Shown in pieces: positions 1 through 32,745 of a stretch of 64,000 nucleotides of DNA. Below the pieces are notes generated by a model. It ran no database searches, was not told the DNA's origin, and saw nothing but the letters and a program-made list of their open reading frames with translations. The stretch's first letter is position 1. Each line of letters opens with the position of its first letter. The translations under genes and the position numbers were made by a program. The DNA comes from Neoarius graeffei (Eukaryota; Chordata; Actinopteri; Siluriformes; Ariidae), in assembly GCF_027579695.1 (NCBI RefSeq), contig NC_083579.1, positions 67,838,871 through 67,902,870 on the forward strand, read 5' to 3'.

Positions 1-444
1 TACATTTTCTGTCAACGCATGGTTGTGTTATTGCAACAACGCTTACAAAACCTAACGCCGTTACCAAAGACAGAAATGTGAATTCACAAAATGAACGCAT
101 GCCGTGCCATCATGGTGGTTTAACGTTAAGCTAGCTAGTCAGTGAAACTCCACCTGACGTGCTAGCAAACTCTTTTCAAACTCAAAATCATATTGGGTAG
201 CTAACGCTCCTAGAAAAGAAAGTTTTCTCCATTCTGTGTATTTGACAAGATTATGCTAAACATATTTCTGAAAGGACTTCAGATAAGTTAATGTTATTCA
301 TGTTAGCGTAACTCTGCTTTTACATGCTAACTCGCTATGTGTTAACGTTAGCCGTGGACAAGGCTACGGCAACTTGGCGGGCAAATCCATAGAAAGTCAT
401 TTGACTAACCAGACTGCATAGCTGTTGCAACATTATCGCTAGCT

Positions 445-678
445 CTAAAAGCACAGACAACTTCGTTGCAAGCTTTCTCTTGGAATAAAACGTTTACATC
501 CCTCAATATGCTTCCGCAGGTCGGACGGCGAGTTTTTGTAGGATGTGATGTGGTTCGTTTTAGGTAAACAAAGCAAACATTTAAAACAAAACGTATCTTT
601 AATCCTTTTCGGAAAACTGAAACATGGATTCATGGCCCATGGGGGCGTGCATTCTCCAGAAGAACCGCCTCCTTCCAT
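445..678 (-). pseudogene. BED-type zinc-finger exon of hAT transposase (fragment)
   Basis: The minus-strand frame contains FKCLLC, then SDLRKHIEGC. This fits the BED finger pattern of C-x2-C followed by H-x3-C. BED fingers sit at the N-terminus of hAT transposases and ZBED genes. The frame stops soon after the finger, and no DDE or dimerisation domain is visible in the remaining 444 bases. It is best read as a leftover 5' coding exon of the Tol2-like element around it. Confidence 0.5.
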
Positions 679-1000
679 TCTGCCATCAACTGATCGTGTT
701 CAAATAACGCTGCTGAGAAATCATTGAACTTGATTTTATCCAGTCTATGGACGTGACGTGACCCTAGTGATTACTGATCGGCTGTCTCAGTATCACCTGT
801 GAAAAAACCAATCACGTTTTAGAAAAGAAAAAAAACATGCGCTTTCAAAGCCGCTTCATAGTAACGAGGACCTTGATAGAAATGTAGTGGAGTGAAAAGT
901 ACGATATTTGCCTTTTAAACGTAGTGAAGTTAAAGTAATGAGTTTCCAAAAAAATGTAAAATATTCAAGTAAGGTACAGATACTCAAAAAGTGTACTTAA

Positions 1001-1618
1001 AGGGGAACAGAGGGCAATATATAGAGTAAATATAACAATAAAACACACATTAACGAACCTTATTCAAGACTTACAAAAGTTTTTTGTTCTAAGGTTGGAA
1101 AGTTATAGTGTTTTGAAAGTAGCTCGAGCAAACTATTTCCGCAGTGATATTAATTTTATCCAATCAGAATGCACGTTCATTTTCTCTGCGTAACACTCAT
1201 GACGTATGTATGTGCCCAGTTGTGTTGGCTCACTGAGGTTGGGAATAGCACGTGTGAATCGGAAAGTAGGATGAATTGTAAGTGATCGGCTACACAAACT
1301 GGTTCAAACTGGTACCGTTCTAAGCCATAGCCTGCTTGCAGTGTGTCTTGCGGGATCTCTTCGTATGATTCGACAGAGCTGTCGCTTTCACTTGATGCAC
1401 CCGACGCCATGATTACACGCTTCTCTCCTAGTGCAGTGAATAAGGCTGACGTCACGGTCTTTTAAAAATGGCGACTCTTGTGCCGTTTAGCGTACCGACT
1501 ATTATATTTACAATTACCAAGATATTTCGTTGTTTTCTAGTATGTAAATTTGATCGAATACTTAAGAATACGTTACTTTGTTACATCAGCAACTGTATAT
1601 ATTATATTTGGTGCCCCT
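1001..1618. mobile_element. TTAA-target DNA transposon derivative, copy A
   Basis: The element is flanked by TTAA at 997-1000 and 1619-1622. Its termini are AGGGGAAC and, inverted, AGGGGCAC, and the inner parts pair again as AATATATA. TTAA duplication is typical of piggyBac and Kolobok superfamilies. It lies inside the Tol2-like hAT remnant. No complete transposase is present, so it is non-autonomous. Confidence 0.65.
1294..1410 (-). pseudogene. Transposon-borne coding exon (serine/acid-rich N-terminus)
   Basis: From the ATG at 1410 the minus frame reads MASGASSESDSSVES and then LERYQFEPV, followed by a GT donor (GTAGCC). Acidic-serine N-termini followed by a 'YxFEP' motif occur in fish and cnidarian transposon-associated proteins with a P2X7-like zinc domain. 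That family assignment is recalled, not tested. The downstream zinc domain is absent here. It is probably the 5' exon of the autonomous parent of copy A, retained in the deletion derivative. Confidence 0.35.
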
Positions 1619-1660
1619 TTAAGTAAATGTACTTCGTTACTGTCCACCTCTGGTTACATT

Positions 1661-2870
1661 ATATGTTCTGTGATTTCTGCAAGACAAGTTACTCCCTTAC
1701 ATTCTAGCAGCTATAAACAATCGTTCCCTCAGCAGCCTCTCTTAATTTCTCTCTCTCTCAGTTCATAAAACAAAAATCACAGCTCGTCATGTTACCAAGA
1801 AACCACAAAGTCCTCTATCGTGAAGACTTTGCTGTGATGGAAACCCTTACTGAGCTTCACAAAGCTGTGACACCGGAGCCTCCGTCCATAAATGTTAAAC
1901 AAACATTGAACAGAAAGCTTTACCGTATCAATGATTATACTTTTCTTTTTGTCAAATGCGCGTTTGCCTGCGACTAAGCCGAAACGATAACGTATTCGAA
2001 CGAGCACATTAATATAAACACTTTCAGATTCAAGAATTCATCAGCGCTTTGGTATAATGCTGATTATAAAGTGCATGAAGGCTGATTATAAAGAGCATTA
2101 CAGTTGATTATAAAGAGCATTAATGCTGATTATAAATTATTGCCAAAGGGCAATTGCTTGGTCGTAGAGATTGTGATCAGCACACATACCTTCACGTATC
2201 AATAAGCACTGCGTCAGTCGAGACCATATTACTCTCCACAAGTGCCTCATTACGGTGCCACATACTGCTTGTGTATTGAGTTTTATTACCTTGTGTGCTG
2301 TATTTTATGATCAGTTCCAAACGTACCGCACTCATGCTAGCGGACTAAAACAACTGAATCTGTCCGACATCATGGCTCCGTTGTATCAGTGATTGGTGTA
2401 CGTCATTAAGAGGGTCTGAAAATAAGTCTGGTTGATAAATTTGAGGGATTCGTCTTAACGTCGTTCCGGTTAAACTCTTCGACGTTATACACCATTTACA
2501 GCGCCATAGGGCAGCAAGTCCTGTTTCAGAAAGAGTTAATAGCATAATATCTTAAAAAGCCTGACAATCTGCATGATTAATTGTTGGGTTTTGTTGACGT
2601 TTTACAAAACTTCAACGTATTTTTGACACAAGGCAGATTCTACCGTAACTGGATCCATTAACCACTTGCCCACAAAATAAGAAATTTTTCTTGTCCTTTT
2701 TTCAGTGAGGTAATATTTTCAAGATTGAAAATATGGTATTTGGTCTTCTAAAACAGCACATGTCATTTAAAAATACACTGAGTATATCAATAAAATATTT
2801 TTAAAGAAAAAAGTTCTATTTCTTTGACATGTCTGACAGACATAACTCCCATTTTAAAAATCCCTTTCAT
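1661..2870. other. Intergenic, no gene seen
   Basis: There is no convincing coding exon here. Positions 1789-1910 resemble 36020-36130 plus 36520-36540: both have 'TATCGTGAAGACTTT'-like text and end in 'CCATAAATGTTAAA'. They are therefore two copies of an unnamed dispersed repeat. Confidence 0.4.
2058..2148. repeat. Short tandem repeat, unit about GCTGATTATAAAGAGCATTA
   Basis: Four imperfect head-to-tail copies of GCTGATTATAAAG followed by AGCATTA or a variant can be read directly. Confidence 0.8.
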
Positions 2871-3730
2871 TATCCCTGTTGCTATCGTCAGTGAATTTCT
2901 GTCAGATGACCTGACGATAGACTCAGCCATTATGGATCTTTGGTAGTTATCGTGTGGAAGCAGGCTTTATCATTTTTGGGTGTCAACAGATACCGTAGCG
3001 TTGAAATAGATTAACAGCGAAAAAACTATTTCGTTCACGAGAGAAGCCCACGGTTATTTTTAAAAAATGCTTTCGTCAGTCTGTCAGTCAAATGCACCTG
3101 ACGATAGCAAAATTCAAGCCCTCACCACGCACATGTTGACTGACGCAAAGAGGAAATTCTACTGCGCATGATTTTTGTGACCGCAGACATTTACTTCCGG
3201 GCAAGACTTGGAGTTCTGACAGCTAGATTTCATCAAATAAATCAAGGTAAGATTTTCTGTCAGCTATCCTGACGATAGAAATTTTTGACGATAGAAACAT
3301 TGAGAATATATTTGTGCATTCATATTTAAATTTTTCTGGAGGAAAACTATCGTAAGTTGAGATAAATCAGAGCCACTTGCGACCCTTTCAGCCGACAGGC
3401 CATTTCAATGTGTTATTTCCCCACGAAAGTGACACAGTCGTGTCTATCGTCACTGTTCTGACAATTATTGTTGATATTTCAATTTTGAAAATAAATTTTC
3501 TCTTTTTTATTTCAATATTTTATTTTATTATTTGGTTCTAGTGATGAGGTATTTTAATATTATTACTAAATTTGTCAGATTAATAATGTAAGAAACGGTT
3601 TTGTTGCTATTGTCATCTAGAGTGTCTGTCAGAATATGATGGTCGACGTTAGTTTGTCTGTCAGATTTTGATGGTAGAAACCGATGTGTTTCTATTGTCA
3701 TTTAGCATGTCTGTCATGTCAGGCTTTTAT
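2870..3730. repeat. Cluster of CTATCGTCAG / CTGACGATAG motifs
   Basis: The 10-mer CTGACGATAG, its reverse complement, or a close variant recurs at about 2883, 2911, 3101, 3269, 3288 (core), 3348 (variant) and 3442. CTGTCAG words are interspersed. Arrays of short motifs in both orientations resemble the subterminal transposase-binding repeats of DNA transposons, but I could not define termini or a target duplication. Confidence 0.5.
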
Positions 3731-3889
3731 TAATTAGTTACCAGGACTACTGTCCTAAAATTTACTGTGAATGTCCAAGACCCCAAATGCTACTAGAAAA
3801 ACTTAATAGAATGATCAAAATAATCACTTCAGCAATTTAAGGAGATGGGACTTAACTGGCCTCTGTTATGGTAGAATCTGCCACAAGTT

Positions 3890-4269
3890 CTCATCTCATC
3901 TCATTATCTGTAGCCGCTTTATCCTGTTCTACAGGGTCGCAGGCAAGCTGGAGCCTATCCCAGCTGACTACGGGCGAAAGGCGGGGTACACCCTGGACAA
4001 GTCGCCAGGTCATCACAGGGCTGACACATAGACACAGACAACCATTCACACTCACATTCACACCTACGGTCAATTTAGAGTCACCAGTTAACCTAACCTG
4101 CATGTCTTTGGACTGTGGGGGAAACCGGAACACCCGGAGGAAACCCACGCGGACACGGGGAGAACATGCAAACTCCGCACAGAAAGGCCCTCGCCGGCCA
4201 CGGGGCTCGAACCCAGGACCTTCTTGCTGTGAGGCGACAGCGCTAACCACTACACCACCGTGCCGCCCC
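3890..4269 (-). mobile_element. tRNA-derived SINE, (GAGAT)n-tail family
   Basis: This is a full-length copy on the minus strand. The tRNA-like head near 4269 has an A box (GTGGTGTAGTGGTTAGCGCT) and a GGTTCGAGCC B box. The tail at the left is GAGATGAGA repeats. It is bounded by a perfect 12-bp target-site duplication, CTGCCACAAGTT, at 3878-3889 and 4270-4281. This is the most abundant repeat in the window. Confidence 0.93.
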
Positions 4270-4281
4270 CTGCCACAAGTT

Positions 4282-5404
4282 AATTAGAACAAATGGTGTT
4301 TCTCTTTTTAGCTACAGGTCATTAGTTATTCTCAGTCATAAAGTCTGGCCAGCAGTGCACTGTACGTATATTATTGATGTATGCAAAATAAAGCCTGATG
4401 TCCTACACTGAGGATATTATTGTACTGTAACACTGATCAACTCAGGGTTTGACAGTTTAGATAAAATGTACAGCGTTTTTAGCGTTTACACTGTGTTCTG
4501 TCGTATGTGTCTTGTGCGCATGATTTATAAATCCGAAGTGTTGCGTTATTAATTATTTCAGTGTGAAACCAGATATTGAAATGTATGATTACAATGTTGG
4601 ATGAAGTCTGCATGGACACCTCTTTTTGAACCATTGATATTTGTACATAGTACAGACAGATAGACAAACATAGTACCTCCCTTCCCCCCAGACAGTACAT
4701 GTTGTGAAATGCTTTTGCTTTCTTCTACATTAATTTTACTACAATGTAGAATAAAACTGCTTTTTCTGTGGCACAGCTGAAAGATTGTCATGTGTGTGTA
4801 TACTTGCAAATGTGCTTGTTTTTATGGAATCGTACAGTCATCCTTTCCATTCGTAACTGCATCACAAATTTGCAAGTACTTTTCTCATTCTGCATTAATT
4901 ATTTCATTAAAAACTACAAATTGTTCCCACAATTCTTTCAGCATTTTTGAGCCTCCACTTACGTAACCACCTCTGAATGTCCGACCTAGTAGATGCCTGC
5001 AGTCAGGGAGAAAACAAGCCAGCTTTTCCAACCAGGGAAAGACTTAAATCCAAAGAGGCCTGATGATGAATGTGTAGAGTCATGATGTCCTGATCAACTT
5101 CCTGATGCTACAGAGTTATACCGTGTTGCTGGGATCCATGTCCTGCGTCATTACCTGGTAATGTTACCCACGAAGGATTGCTAGGTGAATACAGAGAGTT
5201 CTATAGCTGTCTAATAGAAACCAGTAAATACCACTAGGAGTACAAACCATCTGCTCTGTTCACGTAATCCTCCAAGATCTACGTAGCGATGGAAGTCCTG
5301 TGCCTTTCTGTCTGTTGACGTAGAACAACGTATTGGTGAAAATAAACACATTCAAGTTACTCTCGTTAAGTTGTTTGGGAGGAAGTTTCTGGTTTTGGAG
5401 AAGA
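4282..5404. other. Intergenic, nothing recognised
   Basis: The sequence is AT-rich and apparently single-copy. The open frames are short and lack recognisable domains or splice context. Confidence 0.4.
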
Positions 5405-5921
5405 GTTATTCCATGAAATCGAGTCGTACGCGAGCTGATAGCCGACTCGGCCCTACGCGCCTCGTCGGCCATCAGCCATGTACGACGAGATTGAGTGGAA
5501 TAACTGTTTTATTCTATCCACAGTCACTGGATTTTGAGAAACAGAGAATTTTTATTTTTTGCAAATTCGATAAACCAGGACTTTATACAAAACGTCCGAC
5601 AAAATCATTTCTGCTTAGAATGTAGACAAGCCGGCGAAATGACAGGAGCAGTTTGTGAAAAATGCAACGGTGATCATTCTTGAAAATTTTTTAAAAAGAT
5701 ACGTTCTTCCCATCAAATACTTTTCATTTCATATTTTCTTGCTTCTTTTTGTATTTTTTGGGGTTTTGTTTTCGAGTAGTTTTTATTTCGTCCTCGGTTG
5801 GTTCAGCAACACGCTCCGCCATTTTGTTTTTTCTCTACTCACGGCATATGAGCTGATATCCTAGTAGTAGAGTAGCCAATGAGAGCGCACGATTGCTCAT
5901 ATCCAGTGAATGTGGATATAA
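5405..5921. mobile_element. Foldback element, copy 1
   Basis: It starts GTTATTCCATGAAATCGAG and has an inner palindrome ending in GAGTGGAATAAC at about 5507. The text TTCTATCCACAGTCACTGGA at about 5513 pairs with TCCAGTGAATGTGGATA at the right end. A second copy lies at 16687-17187 in tgfb3 intron 2. It is non-coding. Confidence 0.65.
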
Positions 5922-6918
5922 TAATAATAATAAATACAGCATTCAGTGTGTTATATTTATTTGAAAGTATTATATTATGTGCATTACCGTTGCAGAAACA
6001 ATTCAGATTCAGTCTATTTGTCCAAGACTAATTTTAATTAAAAAATGTTTTTCCAAGGGTAATAGCAATTAAAAAACAAATAAAAAATGTACAGTTTGTG
6101 ATCTGGTTTCATGTCGTGTCATACAATACTTTACATTACACTGTCTGCTGTATGTAGGCCTATTGAACAAACCTAAAAAGTCTGATAGGTAACAGAGGTA
6201 AGTACCCAAAACAAAACATTTTCTCACAAACATTTCTTTCCAGCATGTATCTTTACTAATATTATTCATGACATGTCTTGTATTTGTCAGTCTGTCTTGT
6301 AGACAAACAGTGTGGGGAAACTGTGAAGACCACAGTCCGATGTTCAGCAAGGACAAATCCTGTGCATCAAGGCTTTATACTATAAACAAAAATCTGACAG
6401 TCGCCTGAGGGTCAGCCAGGCAATGCGCTTGTTAATTCTTAAGTCTGTTTTGATATATCCAGTAGGGATTATCAGTTTTCCTTTGTGTCCTGACCACAGC
6501 TGCTAAGACATTCTGGATAAAGCAGCTTCTGAATTAGTCACTAAGTGAGTGCTGCCAGTTTAATATAATTCAGCTGCTTCAGAAATGCCCAAGATATTTA
6601 TACGGTGGCACAGACAGTTCAAAATGTAAAAGCAACAGGTATAGTTGAGAGGGGGGGAAAAAGGAGGGGGGGGGGATGTTGGGGTCAGCCCAAATGGTCT
6701 ACGTGGAAGTCCAAGGGTTAGCATTTGATGGCAAAGCCAACTTGGAACAAAACTCATTACAGGAAATGTAGTGCTTCAAAATGTCATGCTCCAGGGCCTG
6801 AAAGTGGAGTAGAAGGAAGCATGGAGGTATTTTTTAGTCCAGTTCTGGCCCCTCTAACCCTCCCTTTTCTTGCCAAGGTGGTAAGACCTCTGAAGGGCTG
6901 CCACTGGTGCTGAAGCTC

Positions 6919-28974
<22,056 letters not shown>

Positions 28975-29268
28975 GATTCTCACTTGTCAAAAAAAAAATA
29001 TATATATATATTTTTAAAAAAAAAGTCGAGGAGAGTTTCCAGTTCCAGTTCAATTTAAAGATTATCTAACCTATAGCTGGTGATTTAATTAAATACACTT
29101 AAAATAGAGAAGGAAAAAAATAACCACACACACACAACTAAAGCAACAGGTATGAAGGTAAATTCCAGACGGTCGTAAGAGTCGGTTGATGTTCAGATTC
29201 CCCATGAGATCCCATCTTGTGATCTTAAACTGAGTCGCCAGGAACTGCGCTCCCAACACGCATCCCAA

Positions 29269-29367
29269 TCAAATTCCACAGCACACCAACAGCTGGATCA
29301 TTGCGACATTAAGCACTGAGTTTGGAGAGTCTTGTGAACATATTCCCTTCAGGTTGCTGTTGGTCAT
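29269..29367 (-). CDS. Upstream open reading frame in tgfb3 leader
   Basis: The ATG at 29367 opens a 32-codon frame (MTNSNLKGICSQD...) with its stop at 29269-29271, about 295 nt before the tgfb3 start. It lies inside the predicted 5' leader, given the TATA box at 29477. Mammalian TGFB3 mRNA has a long leader with several inhibitory upstream ORFs, so a similar brake is plausible. Conservation has not been tested. Confidence 0.5.
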   Translation of the reverse strand: MTNSNLKGICSQDSPNSVLNVAMIQLLVCCGI

Positions 29368-29382
29368 GGGCTGCGTTCTTCT

Positions 29383-29384
<2 letters not shown>

Positions 29385-29417
<33 letters not shown>
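29385..29417. repeat. (CT)n microsatellite in tgfb3 5' leader
   Basis: About 33 bp of CT (GA on the sense strand). It falls between the predicted transcription start near 29446 and the upstream ORF. Confidence 0.9.
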
Positions 29418-29418
<1 letters not shown>

Positions 29419-29470
29419 CTTCTTGTCTCCGGCGTTTCGGACCCCGCGGACCTTCAGCTGCTTTCACTGC

Positions 29471-29496
29471 CTTTATACAGACAAACTTGTGACGTG
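29471..29496 (-). promoter_or_regulatory. tgfb3 core promoter: TATA box and CRE-like site
   Basis: On the minus strand CACGTCA (29496-29490) precedes TATAAAG (29477-29471). Mammalian TGFB3 promoters are TATA-driven with a nearby CRE, so the arrangement fits. The transcription start is predicted about 25-30 bases downstream, near 29446, giving a leader of roughly 470 nt if unspliced. Confidence 0.65.
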
Positions 29497-29965
29497 TAGG
29501 AGAGGAGGGACAAACCCCAGCGCCTTCTGGAGAGGGGTTCGCTTCCCACTGCTCACTGATTATCAGCTCTTATCACTTCAGCAATTAAGTAGAAGAATGG
29601 TGCCTGGAATTGCACTGAAACCTGAAACATCATAATGTCCACCAGAAAGAAGAAGAAATATATATCTCTCTCTCTCTCTCTCTCACACTCACACACGCAC
29701 ACACACACCTTTTTTTTTTTTTTTACATTTTAACATCCATGAGCTCCCTCTAGTGGATTTTCTCAGAACAGGCACACACCGGACAGCCTTTTTTTTTTTT
29801 TTTTGGTCAAGGTTTATTTATTCATTTTTAAAGCACAAATACACTACCGTTCAAAAGTTTGGGGTCACCCAGACAATTTTGTGTGTTTTCCATGAAAAGT
29901 CACACTTTTATTTACCACCATATGTTGTAAAATGAATAGAAAATATAGTCAAGACATTTTTCTGG

Positions 29966-30322
29966 CGGCAGCACGGTGGTGTAGTGGTTAGCGCTGGCGC
30001 CTCACAGCAAGAAGGTCCTGGGTTTGGGGCCGGCGAGGGCCTTTCTGTGTGGAGTTTGCATGTTCTCCCCGTGTCCGCGTGGGTTTCCTCCGGGTGCTCC
30101 GGTTTCCCCCACAGTCCAAAGACATGCAGGTTAGGTTAACTGGTGACTCTAAATTGACCGTAGGTGTGAATGGTTGTCTGTGTCTATGTGTCAGCCCTGT
30201 GATGACCTGGCGACTTGTCCAGGGTGTACCCCGCCTTTCGCCCGTGGTCGGCTGGAATGGGCTCCAGCTTGCCTGCGACCCTGTAGAGGGATGAAGCGGC
30301 TGGAGATAATGAGATGAGATGA
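29966..30322 (+). mobile_element. tRNA-derived SINE, (GAGAT)n-tail family
   Basis: Plus-strand copy with target duplication GACATTTTTCTGG at 29953-29965 and 30323-30335. Short internal deletions have occurred. Confidence 0.92.
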
Positions 30323-30788
30323 GACATTTTTCTGGCCATTTTGAGCATTTAATCGAGCCCACAAATGTGATGCTCCAGAAACTCAATCTGCTCAAAGGAA
30401 GGTCAGTTTTATAGCTTCTCTAAAGAGCTAAACTGTTTTCAGCTGTGCTAACATGATTGTACAAGGGTTTTCTAATCATCCATTAGCCTTCTGAGGCAAT
30501 GAGCAAACACATTGTACCATTAGAACACTGGAGTGAGAGTTGCTGGAAATGGGCCTCTATACACCTATGGAGATATTGCACCAAAAACCAGACATTTGCA
30601 GCTAGAATAGTCATTTACCACATTAGCAATGTATTGACCCATCCCACGTGACGTCACGACAAATGCGGCTGCCATTTTGGACATGAACTGCCAGTAGTCT
30701 ACCACAGCCAACAACGAGGAACGACAGCGAAGCATTGAAAGGAATATAGCCATCAAAGAAAGTTTTTACTTTCAGCAAGACTTCCATC

Positions 30789-30968
30789 ATGCCATTATAT
30801 TGTTGTGCACCTGGATGTAGTAACCATCAACACACAAGGCAAGATTTATCATTTTATCGGATCCCGACAGATGCTGACCGACGGAGAAGATGGATAGCGG
30901 CCATTAACAGGAAAGATTGGCAGCCCTCGGCATACCAACGCTTGTGTAGTGACCACTTTGTTGGAGGG
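30789..30968 (+). pseudogene. THAP zinc-finger exon of ISL2EU-like element
   Basis: The frame opens MPLYCCAPGCSN, continues with SFYRIPTD and RRRRWIAAINRKDW, and closes LCSDHFVGG. This is the C2CH pattern of THAP domains: C-x3-C, a conserved Trp, then C-x2-H. THAP fingers bind transposon ends. The donor after FVGG is GGAAGA here, whereas copy 2 (near 51145) has GTAAGA, so this copy has lost its splice donor. Confidence 0.75.
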
Positions 30969-31394
30969 AAGACGAATAAAATTAGCCAGAAAAGGCATTA
31001 CATTGCTGTTAACATTTTGTGGCGGCGAGTGTGTAACCAAATAGGTTAAAATAACCCATTGTAACCTCTTTGTTCTGATGTAACTGTACTCTCATAGTGC
31101 TCACCGATCCACGAGTGTAACGTTTTAACAGTCATCCAAATGACTGAACGTAACATTGCTACAGTAACATACTAGCTACTATGTTGTTGACATTAGCTAG
31201 TGCTAACAGCAAGCTGCTAGTACACTGCTACAACACAGACACCGACCCTAATAATACAGTTCTTGGTCATTGCCCGGTAACAGCAAATTTATAACGGGCC
31301 ATGTTTCAACAGACTAAGAAGTTATTTCAATGACATTTAATAACATTTTGTTTATCCTGAGGACCGACATTAAATGAAAATGTGAACAAACCTT

Positions 31395-31817
31395 AGCTGT
31401 AATAAGATGGCGACCACCGGCTCCAGGGACGACCCGCTGATGTAGGCATGTGACCCAGCCTGACACAAAATATTTGTAGGCATCCAAACTCTTATACGCT
31501 TTCAGATCAATACCTGTGTATGGCGATGGGTTTTTAACGACATAGGTATACAGATCATGTGGGCCGAAGTCAGGTAAAGACGAGGGCTTCGTGTACTTCC
31601 GTACGTCAGTGAACAATCCTGGTGGAAGCAGGTAAACGTCGTTCTCTAATCCTGCTAACCTCAATTTTTGCAAATACCTCTCCCTCTGCTCACCCTGTAA
31701 ATGCCCTACGTCGCTGGATAGTGAAGGTGTTTTCTGCATCTCGCTCCTTTTTCTTTTATGTTTTTCATTTGTCGTCTTCCTCGCATTCAAACCGATTCGA
31801 ACCGAAGTCCACTTCAT
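31395..31817 (-). pseudogene. 5' exon of YqaJ-family-like transposon protein
   Basis: The minus frame reads KHKRKRSEMQKTP, YLQKLRLAGLENDVYLLPP, PDFGPHDLYTYVV, then LKAYKSLDAYKYFVSGWV. The 'AYKSLDAYKYFVSGWV' motif is familiar from N-terminal regions of fish transposon proteins that go on to SWIM and YqaJ-nuclease domains; that recognition is from memory. Those domains are absent here. The same exon, broken, is in copy 2 at 52600-52901. Confidence 0.5.
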
Positions 31818-32359
31818 GTCCAAAATGGTGGTCGCGTTTACGAAGGTCACATGAGTGGGAAGGGTCAATAGAGTGTATTTCTGATTAGTTTAAAGTGATC
31901 TTCATTGAAAAGAACAGTGCTTTTCTTTCAAAAATAAGGACATTTCAAAGTGACCCCAAACTTTTGAACGGTAGTGTATAAAATTTTACAGTACAAACAT
32001 TTGTATGAAAGTCAAAAAGCACAAACTTCCACCACCCCCTCCCGCCCACCCACCCAACCAACCATTCCCATCCCTTCACAAAACAGGCATACAAATCACA
32101 AGCGAGGACATATAAAACATTAACAGTAAGGGAGAACAAAGCAAACACAAGACAAATAAACTGTAAATAAATAAAAAAAAATAGGGGACATTGGTGGCCA
32201 GATCCTTGGTGGTTGTTTGCATAACAATCACAGTTATGGTGTATTTGTGATAACATCATAACAAGAGAGTAATAGAGGCCCTAAAGTGAAAAATAGGAAG
32301 ACTTTACAGTACCATTGAGGAGATTAGATACATATCCTAAGTAGGAGGCTGGTATAGAA

Positions 32360-32745
32360 GGAGAACAGTTAAAAGTTGGTGGGTTGGAAAGTAGTCTTAA
32401 ACGTACTAGATCATGGAAGTGTTTGCAAGTCAGTAAAGTATTCTATAAAAGGACCCCAGTGCTTGAAGAATCTACTTGTCTCCCCACATAGAGTGAATTT
32501 GATTTTCTCTAATTTTAAGAAAAACATAAGGTCTTTCAACCAGCCAGATACAGTAGAAGAAGGGGCTGTGGTGATTTCCAGTTAAGTAGAATTCTACGCC
32601 TAGCCAGTAGGGTGGCAAAGGCCACAACATTTGCATGGGTCTTGCTGAGGACATGTGGGCTGGGTGAAACACCAAATATGGCTACAAGAGGGCATGGTTC
32701 CAGAGTGATTAGGACAGCCTTTTTTAAAGAAGAAGAAACCGGCAC
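32360..32745 (-). pseudogene. L1-type ORF2 C-terminal fragment
   Basis: The minus-strand translation reads PLVAIFGVSPSP, then NVVAFATLLARRRILLNWK and, after a frameshift, GWLKDLMFFLKLEKIKFTL. This matches the conserved end of fish L1-clade reverse transcriptase polyproteins. It is 5'-truncated and frameshifted. Confidence 0.65.

Larger units (their letters stand above)
445..1652 (-). mobile_element. Tol2-like hAT transposon remnant
   Basis: Read on the minus strand from 1652, the sequence opens with the hAT-type terminus CAGAGGTGG. A subterminal region rich in AAGTAC/TACTT words follows, as in Tol2-type elements. A BED-finger exon lies further in at 678-445. The element is interrupted by a TTAA-target element at 1001-1618; removing that insert restores the continuous sequence TACTTAAGTAAATG. 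The other terminus was not found, so the element either runs off the left edge or is truncated. Confidence 0.6.
30635..31867. mobile_element. ISL2EU-like DNA transposon derivative, copy 1
   Basis: The ends TGACCCATCCCACGTGAC and, inverted, TGACCCTTCCCACTC are flanked by a 2-bp AT at 30633-30634 and 31868-31869. The uninterrupted relative at 10369 shows the empty site as ATGTATAGAG. It carries a THAP-domain exon on the plus strand and, facing it, the 5' exon of a YqaJ-family-like protein on the minus strand. THAP plus YqaJ proteins with an AT duplication is the described profile of the ISL2EU superfamily. The transposase core is missing. Confidence 0.65.
29842..31976. mobile_element. Tc1/mariner-type element split by two insertions
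   Basis: The ends CACTACCGTTCAAAAGTTTG and its inverse are flanked by TA at 29840-29841 and 31977-31978. The interior matches the 335-bp copy at 10369-10703 in inverse orientation, but includes extra internal sequence. A SINE (29966-30322) and an ISL2EU-like element (30635-31867) have inserted into it. Confidence 0.85.

Noticed and set aside
3868-4287. Recurrent 'conserved protein' frames (LRFPPQSKDMQVRLTGDSKL and similar) at about ten places
   Set aside because: All fall exactly on SINE copies with target duplications. They are translations of a non-coding retroposon.
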